Of a stretch of 9,985 nt of DNA, positions 1 to 6,554 are shown piece after piece. A model generated the notes under the pieces. That model was not told the origin of the DNA. It saw only the letters and a program-made list of their open reading frames with translations, and did no database searches. Position 1 is the stretch's first letter, and every line of letters begins with the position of its first letter. The stretch lies in contig SHXL01000098.1 of assembly GCA_009693345.1 (NCBI GenBank), positions 1 to 9,985 of the forward strand, in the 5' to 3' direction. The DNA comes from Betaproteobacteria bacterium (GTDB lineage Bacteria > Pseudomonadota > Gammaproteobacteria > Burkholderiales > SG8-39). The position numbers and the translations under genes are program-made.

Positions 1-1560
1 CACGCCGAGCAGGAAGCGATTGGGTGCATCCGGCGGTGCGCTGCGCCTCCAGGCGTCCACGAGGTCGTTGCGCGTGAATGTCAGGAGCAGCACCGCGGTC
101 AGCCCGAGCGCGAGGCTCGCCACCTGGATCGCGTTGCCGCGAGCGTGCCGCCGCAGGTTGGCGAGGCCGTAGCGCAGCGCAATGCTGTTGGCGCCAAGCC
201 GGCGTGCCACCGGGCCGCTCGCCGCGAAGCGCAGCGCCGCCCAGGCAACTACGGCGAATACCGCGACCGCGGCACCGAAGCCGCCCACGACGGTAACACC
301 GAAACCGACATCTCCGGCCTGCCAGATGAGCAGTCCCGAGAGCGACGCCAGGCCGGCGCCGTAGACCGCGAGGCTGCTGCCCGAAGTGGCGCCCGCTTCT
401 CGCCGAATGACGCGCACCGCCGGCACGTTCTTCAATTGCACCAGCGGCGGCAGCGCGAAACCGAGCAGCAGCACCAGTCCGACCAGGAATCCCTGCAGCG
501 CCGGCAGCATTGACACCGCCGGCAGGTCCGCGCGCAGCAGGCCGCCGAGAATCTCGGCGATGAAGAACTGGGCGACATAGCCGATCAGCGTGCCGATGGC
601 GCAGGCAACCAGGCCCAGCAGGACAAACTCGCAGCCGAACAGCATCAGCAGCCTGCCCTGCGTCGCGCCAAGGCAGCGCATCACGGCACAGCCGTCCAGG
701 TGCCGCTCGACAAACCGGCGCGTGCCCAACGCAATGGCGACGCCGGCGAGGATTGCGGCGAGGAGCGCCGTGAGGCCGAGGAAACGCTGCGCGCGCTCGA
801 TCGCACCACGCACTTCGGGCCGGCCGCTCTCCAGGTTTTCGACGCGCTGGCCGCGTTCCATCCGGCCTTTCGCCCAGGTTTCGAGCGCCGCCACGCGCTC
901 GGTCGCGCCGGCGGCGTAGAGGTAGTACCAGACACGGCTCCCGGTCTGCACCAGCCCGGTTCCCGGCACATCGGCCATGTTCATGAACAGGCGCGGCGCG
1001 ATATTGAAGAAATTGGCGCCGCGTTCCGGCTCCAGCGTAAGGATCGCGGCCACTTCCAAAGTTGCGGCACCAAGTTTTAGTTTCGATCCGACCGGAACGG
1101 ACAGCGCGGTCACCAGGCGCTCCTCGATCCACACGGTGCCGACCGCGGGACCCGCCTGCGCCGGCGCATCCGGTGCGTTCACCGCCGGCGCGATGCGCAG
1201 CCGGCCCCGCAGCGGGTAGTTCAGAGACACCGCCTTGACGCCCGCCAGTACCGCACGCTGCTCCGCGGCGTCCTTCACGTCCCCGGCGATCGCCATGCTG
1301 ATGAATGTCGTCGCCTGCGCCTGCTCGAGGCCGCGGCGCGAGATTTCATCCCCGATGCCGGCCTGCCACGCATGATCGGACGCCAGCACGAGATCGGCGC
1401 CGAGCAATTGGTGCGCATCGCGCACCAGCGCCCTGCCCACCCGATCGGCGAAAAACGCAACGCTCGTGATGCTTGCCACCGCCACCACCAGCGCCATGGC
1501 GAGCACGCGCAGTTCGCCGGTCCGCCAATCGCGCAACAGCATTTGAAAAGATTGCTTCAT
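1..1560 (-). CDS. ybbP: YbbP-type FtsX/MacB-like ABC exporter permease, 3' end beyond window
   Basis: Inner-membrane permease of a YbbA-YbbP type ABC transporter; the transported substrate of this family is not established. An open frame of 520 codons runs from ATG at 1560 to base 1 without a stop, so the C-terminal part is missing (family members are roughly 800-850 residues). Visible order: cytoplasmic N-terminus, a first membrane helix around residues 18-38, a periplasmic MacB-like domain to about 250, three helices around 260-280, 305-333 and 353-373, then further hydrophobic segments near 398-413, 420-443 and 478-495. The region around 292-325 (MRCLGATQGRLLMLFG) is the typical FtsX-domain coupling helix plus membrane helix. 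The start overlaps the ybbA stop as ATGA, with AAGGA about 10 nt upstream, so translation is probably coupled. Several plus-strand open frames lie antisense to it but are GC-rich shadows. Confidence 0.95.
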   Translation of the reverse strand, partial: MKQSFQMLLRDWRTGELRVLAMALVVAVASITSVAFFADRVGRALVRDAHQLLGADLVLASDHAWQAGIGDEISRRGLEQAQATTFISMAIAGDVKDAAEQRAVLAGVKAVSLNYPLRGRLRIAPAVNAPDAPAQAGPAVGTVWIEERLVTALSVPVGSKLKLGAATLEVAAILTLEPERGANFFNIAPRLFMNMADVPGTGLVQTGSRVWYYLYAAGATERVAALETWAKGRMERGQRVENLESGRPEVRGAIERAQRFLGLTALLAAILAGVAIALGTRRFVERHLDGCAVMRCLGATQGRLLMLFGCEFVLLGLVACAIGTLIGYVAQFFIAEILGGLLRADLPAVSMLPALQGFLVGLVLLLGFALPPLVQLKNVPAVRVIRREAGATSGSSLAVYGAGLASLSGLLIWQAGDVGFGVTVVGGFGAAVAVFAVVAWAALRFAASGPVARRLGANSIALRYGLANLRRHARGNAIQVASLALGLTAVLLLTFTRNDLVDAWRRSAPPDAPNRFLLGV

Positions 1561-2240
1561 TCTGCGGCAATCCTTCCAGCCACCAGGCGAACGATCCGCC
1601 TGCAGCGCTGCGCCAGGTGCTCGTCGTGCGTCACCATGACGAGCGTGGTGCCGAAGCTGCGATTCAATTCGAACACCAGGTCGATGACGCTCTTGCCCGC
1701 TTCGGCATCTAGGCTGCCGGTCGGCTCATCCGCGAACAGCAGCTTCGGCCGCACCGAAAAGGCCCGCGCCAGCGCCACCCGCTGCTGCTCCCCCCCGGAC
1801 AGGTGCTTCGGATAGTGCGAAAGGCGCTCCCCCAGTCCTACCCTGGAAAGAATTTCACTCGATACAGTTTCGGCATCCGCGCGGCCTGCCAACTCCAACG
1901 GCAGCATCACGTTCTCGAGCGCACTCAGTGAAGGCAGCAACTGGAACGACTGGAACACGAAACCGACCAGGCGGCCGCGCAGCTCGGCGCGCGCGTCTTC
2001 GTCCAGCGCGAAGAGGTCCGCGCCGTCCACTTCCACCGTGCCCGCGGTAGGCGTATCCAGGCCCGCCAGGATCGCGAGCAGCGTGGATTTTCCGGAGCCC
2101 GAGGCGCCCACGACGGCGACCGCGTCGCCCGCCGTGACGCTCAGGTCGATTTCGCGCAGAATAACCAGATCATTGGAACCGCTCTTGACCGTCTTGCCGA
2201 TGCCCCGCGCGCTGAGAATTGTTTTTTCGTTGTTGTTCAT
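1557..2240 (-). CDS. ybbA: YbbA-type ABC transporter ATP-binding protein
   Basis: ATPase subunit (227 residues) that would energise the YbbP permease encoded immediately downstream. All ABC motifs are present: Walker A GASGSGKST at 45-53, Q-loop glutamine near 97 (FVFQSFQLLPSLSALENV), signature LSGGEQQRVALARA starting at 147, Walker B LLFADEP with D171/E172, D-loop SLD, and switch histidine H205 in VTHD. The length and the Q-loop context are those of the LolD/MacB/YbbA clade of exporter ATPases. Assignment to YbbA rather than LolD rests on the neighbours, tesA divergent and an FtsX permease downstream, an arrangement also found in E. coli. The ATG at 2240 lies inside the divergently read tesA signal-peptide region, and only a weak AAGAAA precedes it. 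No other Met is available before the first conserved residues. Confidence 0.95.
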   Translation of the reverse strand: MNNNEKTILSARGIGKTVKSGSNDLVILREIDLSVTAGDAVAVVGASGSGKSTLLAILAGLDTPTAGTVEVDGADLFALDEDARAELRGRLVGFVFQSFQLLPSLSALENVMLPLELAGRADAETVSSEILSRVGLGERLSHYPKHLSGGEQQRVALARAFSVRPKLLFADEPTGSLDAEAGKSVIDLVFELNRSFGTTLVMVTHDEHLAQRCRRIVRLVAGRIAAE

Positions 2241-2823
2241 TTTCTTGGGAACCGCGGCATCCGCCGCCCATGGAAAAACCGTGCTCGTTTACGGCGACAG
2301 CCTGTCGGCGACATACGGCATGCCGGAGCGGCGCGGCTGGGTGGCGCTGCTCGGGGAACGGCTGAAACTCGAGCGGCCCGATTATAACGTCGTCAACGCC
2401 AGCATCTCGGGTGAAACCACTGCGGGCGGCCTCGCGCGCATCGACAAGGTCCTGGATCTCCACAAACCGGCGATCGTGATCCTGGAACTGGGCGCGAACG
2501 ATGGCCTGCGCGGCCTACCGGTAGCGGCAATGAAGAAGAATCTCGCGGCCATCATTGACCGGTCGCAGAAGGCTGGCGCGCGGGTCCTGCTGGTGGGCAC
2601 GCGCATGCCGCCGAACTACGGCGAGGACTACACCAAGTCCTTCGAGCGCGCCTTTGCGGACCTGGCCAGGGGCCAACGGGTTGCCTTGCTGCCCAACCTG
2701 CTCGAAGGCTTCGGCGAAAAGCTGGAGCTCTTCCAGCCCGACCGGATTCACCCCACTGAAATCGCGCAACCCGCGATGCTGAAGAATATCTGGACGAAGC
2801 TCGCGCCGCTGCTCGGAAGATAG
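2200..2823 (+). CDS. tesA: TesA-type periplasmic SGNH acyl-CoA thioesterase I / lysophospholipase L1
   Basis: Secreted SGNH/GDSL hydrolase that cleaves acyl thioesters and lysophospholipids in the periplasm. From ATG 2200 the protein has 207 residues, close to the 208-residue E. coli TesA precursor. Residues 1-22 form a signal peptide (positive MPRALR, hydrophobic FSLLFIFLG, cleavage expected after AASA). Block I is VLVYGDSLSATYG with nucleophile Ser34; block II has Gly71 in NASISGETTAGG; block III GAND supplies Asn100; block V DRIHPT supplies Asp181 and His184. Thus the catalytic triad and oxyanion hole are complete. The frame is open further upstream (to 2038), but that part is antisense to ybbA and would hide the signal peptide, so 2200 was chosen. 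No strong ribosome-binding site is visible. The 5' end overlaps ybbA by 41 bp. Confidence 0.95.
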   Translation: MPRALRIVFSLLFIFLGTAASAAHGKTVLVYGDSLSATYGMPERRGWVALLGERLKLERPDYNVVNASISGETTAGGLARIDKVLDLHKPAIVILELGANDGLRGLPVAAMKKNLAAIIDRSQKAGARVLLVGTRMPPNYGEDYTKSFERAFADLARGQRVALLPNLLEGFGEKLELFQPDRIHPTEIAQPAMLKNIWTKLAPLLGR

Positions 2824-2831
2824 ACCCGCCC

Positions 2832-3395
2832 ATGACACCGCCTGCGCGGGCCGCACGGGCGTCCGCGCTCGCCCCCTTCCGCGTGCGCAGCTTCCGTTTC
2901 CAGTGGCCGGCGGATTTCGCCACGTCCTGGGCCTTCGAGATGGAGGCGCTGATCCTCGGCTGGTACGTGCTCACCTCCACGGGCTCGGTGCAGCAGCTTG
3001 TGATCTTCGGCGCGTTGGGGTGGCTCGGATCCCTGTTTTCGCCATTCTTCGGCGTCGCGGGCTCAGCCCCTCGCGCGGCGGGAGGCAACGCGAATGCCGC
3101 GGCGGCAAAACCGCTCGCCGGTCTGAAACAGGCGGTTCGCTATGTCTGCAGCAAACCTGAGCTGCTGGGCGCAATCTGCATGGCCTTCCTGGTCAACCTC
3201 CTCGCTTTTCCATTTTTCCTGGGCCTCCTGCCCTATGTCGCAAAGGATGTCTATGGGATCGGCCAGTCGGGCCTGGGTTATGCCGCGTCCACGCTGATCT
3301 ATGCCAGTCTCGGCCTGGCTGCAACCATCGCCATCGGTTTCAGCTGGCGCCGCGCGCTTTGGCAGCGCTCGGCCGCCGCCAATTCAAGTCTTTGA
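2832..3395 (+). pseudogene. MFS transporter remnant (EntS/MFS_3-like), internally deleted and truncated
   Basis: An uninterrupted 187-residue frame starts 8 bp after tesA, but its content is two separated pieces of a roughly 400-residue major facilitator transporter. Residues 15-77 match the family N-terminus (FRVRSFRFQW, then LGWYVLTSTGS and a helix ending SPFFGVAG), that is TM1-TM2. Normally GVAG is followed by DRxGRR and TM3-TM6. Instead, near base 3062 the frame passes straight into the central cytoplasmic loop (PLAGLKQAVRYV, 94-105) and the next helices (AFLVNLLAFPFFLGLLPYVAKDVYG, 118-142, then about 150-170). The protein then ends in an unrelated short tail and a stop at 3393-3395. About 100 or more residues are missing inside and most of the C-terminal half is gone. 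The deletion kept the frame, so a short membrane protein could still be made, but transport function is very unlikely. Family placement is from remembered motifs. Confidence 0.75.
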
Positions 3396-3406
3396 GCCGG
3401 TGAAGA

Positions 3407-4474
3407 TCAGGAGAAATTCAGCCGCACCGCGCCGGTGCCCAACCGGCCTATGGTCTTCGCCTGTGCAAAGCCGCGCTTCGAGAATTCGGCGAGTACCGCT
3501 TTTTCCGCGCCGGGCGCACAGGCCACCAACAGTCCGCCGCTGGTCTGCGGATCGGTGACGAGCTTGCGCTGCCAGTCGGGCGCGCCGGCGGGCAGCGAGA
3601 CGTCCTGCCCGTAGCCCTTCCAATTGCGGTCTGAAGCGCCGGTGGCGATTCCCTGTTTCACCCATTCCAGCGCTTCGTCCAGAACCGGAATTTCAGAAAA
3701 AGAAACATCAGCGGCAAGACCGGAACCCCTGCAAATCTCCAGCAGATGGCCGGCAAGGCCGAAGCCGGTCACGTCGGTGAGCGCGTGCACCGCGGTCATT
3801 TCAGCGAGGGCCATGCCGGGCGTGTTGAGCTTGGTGGTGGATTCGATCATTGCGGCGTAGCCGGCATCCGAGAGCTTGCCCTTCTTGAGTGCCGCGGAAA
3901 GGATGCCGACGCCCAGTGGCTTGCCAAGCACAAGAACATCACCGGCTTTTGCAGTGGAATTTTTCTTGATTTTTTCAGGATGAACGATTCCAAGCGCGAC
4001 CAGGCCGTAGATCGGCTCCAGCACGTCGATGGAGTGCCCGCCCGCGATCGGGATGCCCGCGTCTGCGCACACCGATTCGCCGCCGGCGAGGATCCTGCCG
4101 ATCACCTCCAGAGGCAGCTTGTCAAGCGGCATGCCGACCAGCGCCAGCGCGAAGATCGGCCTGGCGCCCATCGCGTAAATGTCGGAGATGGCGTTGGTCG
4201 CGGCGATGCGCCCGAAATCGTAGGGGTCGTCGACGATCGGCGTGAAGAAATCGGTGGTCGCAACCAGCGCCTGCGTGTCGTTCAGCTTGTAGACCGCCGC
4301 ATCGTCCGACGTCTCGGTGCCGACCAGCAGTTCCTTGGGCAGCCCGCGGATCGGCGTCGCGGCCAGCAGTTCGGTGAGTACCGCGGGCGCGATCTTGCAG
4401 CCGCAGCCGCCGCCGTGGCTGAACTCCGTCAGGCGGGTTTTTTGTGTTTCAGGAAGTTTCGGGATGGACGACAT
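3407..4474 (-). CDS. selD: Selenide, water dikinase (selenophosphate synthetase), SenC role in selenoneine synthesis
   Basis: Converts selenide and ATP to selenophosphate, AMP and phosphate; selenophosphate is the activated selenium donor for all known enzymatic selenium uses encoded nearby. From ATG 4474 the protein has 355 residues (E. coli SelD 347). The N-terminal SHGGGCGCKIAP carries Cys24 and Lys27, equivalent to catalytic Cys17 and Lys20 of E. coli; the active-site residue is Cys, not selenocysteine. Further family blocks are ETSDDAAVY, ATTDFFTPIVDDPYDFGRIA (metal/ATP site), NAISDIYAMG, GGHSI, LTDVTGFGLAGHLLE and TDPQTSGGLL. An in-frame ATG at 4528 would overlap senA by 44 bp and add 18 non-conserved residues. 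The 4474 start leaves a 10-bp gap, so I prefer it, although no strong Shine-Dalgarno is seen. It is the second gene of a senA-selD operon. In sen clusters the selD copy is called senC. Confidence 0.97.
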   Translation of the reverse strand: MSSIPKLPETQKTRLTEFSHGGGCGCKIAPAVLTELLAATPIRGLPKELLVGTETSDDAAVYKLNDTQALVATTDFFTPIVDDPYDFGRIAATNAISDIYAMGARPIFALALVGMPLDKLPLEVIGRILAGGESVCADAGIPIAGGHSIDVLEPIYGLVALGIVHPEKIKKNSTAKAGDVLVLGKPLGVGILSAALKKGKLSDAGYAAMIESTTKLNTPGMALAEMTAVHALTDVTGFGLAGHLLEICRGSGLAADVSFSEIPVLDEALEWVKQGIATGASDRNWKGYGQDVSLPAGAPDWQRKLVTDPQTSGGLLVACAPGAEKAVLAEFSKRGFAQAKTIGRLGTGAVRLNFS

Positions 4475-4484
4475 AAATGAGATT

Positions 4485-5564
4485 TTACGCCTGCCCCACC
4501 GCGCATGTTCTGAAACCCGCGAAAACATCGCCGCGCTCGGGCGTGTAGAAATTCCGGAAGGTCGGCCGCATCAGGCGCTCTGGCGTGGCGAAACTTCCTC
4601 CGCGCAGTACTTTGTGTGTGCCGAACCAGGGTGCCGAATACTCCTTGTACGGATCGGGCACGAAGCCCGGATAAGGCTGGAATGTGCTCTCCGTCCACTC
4701 CCAGACCTGGCCGTACGCAAGCTTTGGGTTTGCGCACTCCCATTCGGTCTCGGTGGGCAGCCGTCGCTTCGCCCAGGCACAGTACGCCTGCGCCTCGTTC
4801 CAGCTCACATGCCGCACTGGCTCTTCGGGCACAAGCGGCAACCAGCGGTCGAAGCGCCGCTGCAGCCATCCGCCGTCCTGCTTCTTCCAGTAGCGCGGTG
4901 CAGCGCCGTCCTGTTCGACGAAAACCAGGTACTCCGAATTCGTCACCGGCGAGCGCGCGATGCGGAACGGAGCGATTTCCAAATCGTGGGCCCATTTCTC
5001 GTTGTCGAACACGAAACCGTCCGATGGTCTTGCACCGAGGAGGATTTTTCCGCCTTTGATTTCAAGGTCTTCCTTCGGAGAAGCGGAAGAATGTGAAGCG
5101 GGATCAGGATCCGGATAACCCAGGGTCTGCCTTGTGTAGTGAAAGGCCTCCGCGTGCATGTCCTCGTGAAACGTCGCGAGTCGCACGAAATATTGCAGCG
5201 CGGCGCCTTCCGGCTCGCGCGCCAGCCGCTCGCGCACCATCTCGAGCACCGTTTCACCGTAAGCACGGGTCGCCTTGAGATCGGGCAGCGGCAGCTCCCA
5301 ACGCGTGTCGTGCGCCACCGCGGAAGAATCGTAGAGCGCGTCCGCATCCGGCAGGATCGAACCGCCGAGCGTGCCGTCCGTGCGCGACCGCAGGCACCAG
5401 CGTTCCTGGAACCAGGAGACGTGGCCGATTTCCCATAGCGGCGGATTGACGATCGCCAGTTTCGGTCCGAGCAGGCGCGCACCGTCCAGGTCGTCGGTCA
5501 TCCGCCCGGTGTGGGCTCTACTCGATAGCAGATCACGCTCCAGCGCGGCAGGGTCGGCTAACAT
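4485..5564 (-). CDS. senA: Selenoneine synthase SenA (EgtB-like non-heme iron enzyme)
   Basis: Predicted to join hercynine (trimethylhistidine) to the selenosugar made by SenB, forming the imidazole C-Se bond of selenoneine. The 359-residue protein has EgtB architecture. The N-terminal DinB_2-like helical domain (about 5-145) carries an iron-binding three-histidine set: His48 in WEIGHVSWFQERW, and His133 and His137 in FHEDMH. The C-terminal FGE-sulfatase domain (about 168-356) has PVTNSEY, VSWNEAQAYCAWAKRRLPTE, QVWEWTESTFQPYPGF, HKVLRGGSFAT and FAGFR. The family alone would also allow ergothioneine synthase (EgtB). The sen call rests on adjacency to selD and a TIGR04348-like glycosyltransferase, with no egtC or egtD nearby. 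The ATG at 5564 keeps the first conserved helix (SRAHTGRMTDDLD); Met22 (5501) would cut into it. Ten bases separate it from selD. Confidence 0.87.
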   Translation of the reverse strand: MLADPAALERDLLSSRAHTGRMTDDLDGARLLGPKLAIVNPPLWEIGHVSWFQERWCLRSRTDGTLGGSILPDADALYDSSAVAHDTRWELPLPDLKATRAYGETVLEMVRERLAREPEGAALQYFVRLATFHEDMHAEAFHYTRQTLGYPDPDPASHSSASPKEDLEIKGGKILLGARPSDGFVFDNEKWAHDLEIAPFRIARSPVTNSEYLVFVEQDGAAPRYWKKQDGGWLQRRFDRWLPLVPEEPVRHVSWNEAQAYCAWAKRRLPTETEWECANPKLAYGQVWEWTESTFQPYPGFVPDPYKEYSAPWFGTHKVLRGGSFATPERLMRPTFRNFYTPERGDVFAGFRTCAVGQA

Positions 5565-5587
5565 CCATGCGAGTCTAGCCCAGCCCC
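5565..5587. promoter_or_regulatory. Divergent senA/senB intergenic gap
   Basis: Only 23 bp separate the start codons of senA (minus) and senB (plus), so promoters and ribosome-binding sites for both must lie largely inside the opposing reading frames. On the minus strand TAGACT (bases 5572-5577) could be a -10 element 7 bases before the senA ATG, but no matching -35 is present. On the plus strand TAACAT at 5559-5564 resembles a -10 for senB, also without a good -35. No convincing Shine-Dalgarno precedes either gene and no clear palindrome is seen. The regulatory label is an inference from geometry only. Confidence 0.3.
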
Positions 5588-6544
5588 ATGGCCCGCATCT
5601 GCATCGTCACGCCCGCCCGCGCCGGTGCGCGCAACGGCAACCGCCACACCGCCCAGCGCTGGGCCGGGTTTCTGCGCGCGCTCGGCCACCGGGTTTCGGT
5701 AGCGGTGCAATGGGACCGCAAGCCCTGCGACCTGCTGCTGGCCCTGCATGCGCGCCGCAGCCATCCGTCCATCGTCGAATTCCGGGCGCACTGCCCCGGC
5801 AAGCCGTTGGTGGTGGCCCTGACCGGCACCGATCTTTATCGCGACCTCCCGGGATCACGTAAGGCGCGCGAATCGCTGAGAATGGCCAAAAGGATCATCG
5901 TCCTGCAGTCCGAGGCAAAACTTGAACTGGACGAGGGGCTCAGAAGAAAAACCCGCATCGTCTATCAATCCGCCGATCCTTCCATCCGCCACGCACCGCC
6001 GAAAGGCAGGTTCCGCGTCGCCGTCGTCGGCCACCTGCGCGAGGAAAAAGATCCGTTTCGCGCCGCGCTTGCCCTGCAGCATTTGAAGCGGGACCTGGAA
6101 GTCGTGCAAATCGGCGATGCGCTCTCACCGCCCATGGCCAATGCGGCGAAGAAATACATGAAGCGCGATCGGCGCTACCGCTGGCTTGGGGGCCGGACGC
6201 ACGCGCAGGCGCTTGGCTGGATCGCGCGCAGCCATGTGCTGGTGGTGAGCTCGGTGATGGAGGGCGGCGCCAACGTCATCAGCGAGGCCGCGTGCATCGG
6301 CACGCCAGTGATTGCTTCGCGAGTGTCCGGCAACGTCGGCATGCTCGGCCGCACCTATCCCGGTTATTTTTCTCTTTTCGATGAAAAAGAACTGGGCAAG
6401 CAAATCGAGAACAATATTGGAGATAAGAAGCACTACCGTTCGCTGGAAAAGGCACTGGCGGCACGGCGACGCCTGTTCGCTCCTTCCGCAGAACGCGGCG
6501 CGCTGGCCGGCGTCGTGCGCGAAGCGCTCGGACGAAGGGCGTAA
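5588..6544 (+). CDS. senB: Selenosugar synthase SenB (GT-B glycosyltransferase family)
   Basis: Predicted to use selenophosphate and a UDP-sugar to form a 1-seleno-sugar, the selenium donor for SenA. This chemistry is known from the described sen pathway, not visible in the sequence itself. The 318-residue protein is GT-B-like: an N-terminal half opening with ICIVTPARAGARNGNRHTA and a conserved RHTAQRW at 19-25, then VVALTGTDLYRD (75-86). The C-terminal nucleotide-sugar half has VAVVGHLREEKDPF (144-157) and SSVMEGGANVISEA (221-234), with Glu225 and Glu233 spaced as the EX7E motif of retaining GT-B enzymes. These features fit the family formerly annotated TIGR04348 'putative glycosyltransferase'. 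It starts 23 bp from divergent senA and ends 10 bp before mnmH, with which it probably forms an operon. A generic GT4 glycosyltransferase is the alternative, made unlikely by the selD and EgtB-like neighbours. Confidence 0.88.
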   Translation: MARICIVTPARAGARNGNRHTAQRWAGFLRALGHRVSVAVQWDRKPCDLLLALHARRSHPSIVEFRAHCPGKPLVVALTGTDLYRDLPGSRKARESLRMAKRIIVLQSEAKLELDEGLRRKTRIVYQSADPSIRHAPPKGRFRVAVVGHLREEKDPFRAALALQHLKRDLEVVQIGDALSPPMANAAKKYMKRDRRYRWLGGRTHAQALGWIARSHVLVVSSVMEGGANVISEAACIGTPVIASRVSGNVGMLGRTYPGYFSLFDEKELGKQIENNIGDKKHYRSLEKALAARRRLFAPSAERGALAGVVREALGRRA

Positions 6545-6554
6545 AATCACCGGC

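Noticed and set aside
145..1080. Long plus-strand open frames opposite ybbP
   Set aside because: They are arginine/alanine-rich, low-complexity products of GC-rich third positions antisense to a continuous 520-codon frame with clear FtsX features.
3393..3409. A terminator between the convergent MFS remnant and selD
   Set aside because: Only 11 bp separate the stop codons and no stem-loop with a T-tract is visible there.
4475..4528. Longer selD with start at 4528
   Set aside because: The extra 18 residues are not conserved in SelD and would overlap senA by 44 bp; the 4474 start gives a normal length and a 10-bp gap.
3746..5096. Plus-strand open frames of 244 and 259 codons opposite selD and senA
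   Set aside because: No recognisable domain; the opposite strand carries complete SelD and SenA proteins with catalytic residues.
4485..5564. Ergothioneine synthase EgtB as the identity of the iron enzyme
   Set aside because: Same fold and iron ligands, but the direct neighbours are selD and a selenosugar-synthase-like glycosyltransferase, and no egtC/egtD is present; selenoneine synthase fits better, though the sequence alone is not decisive.
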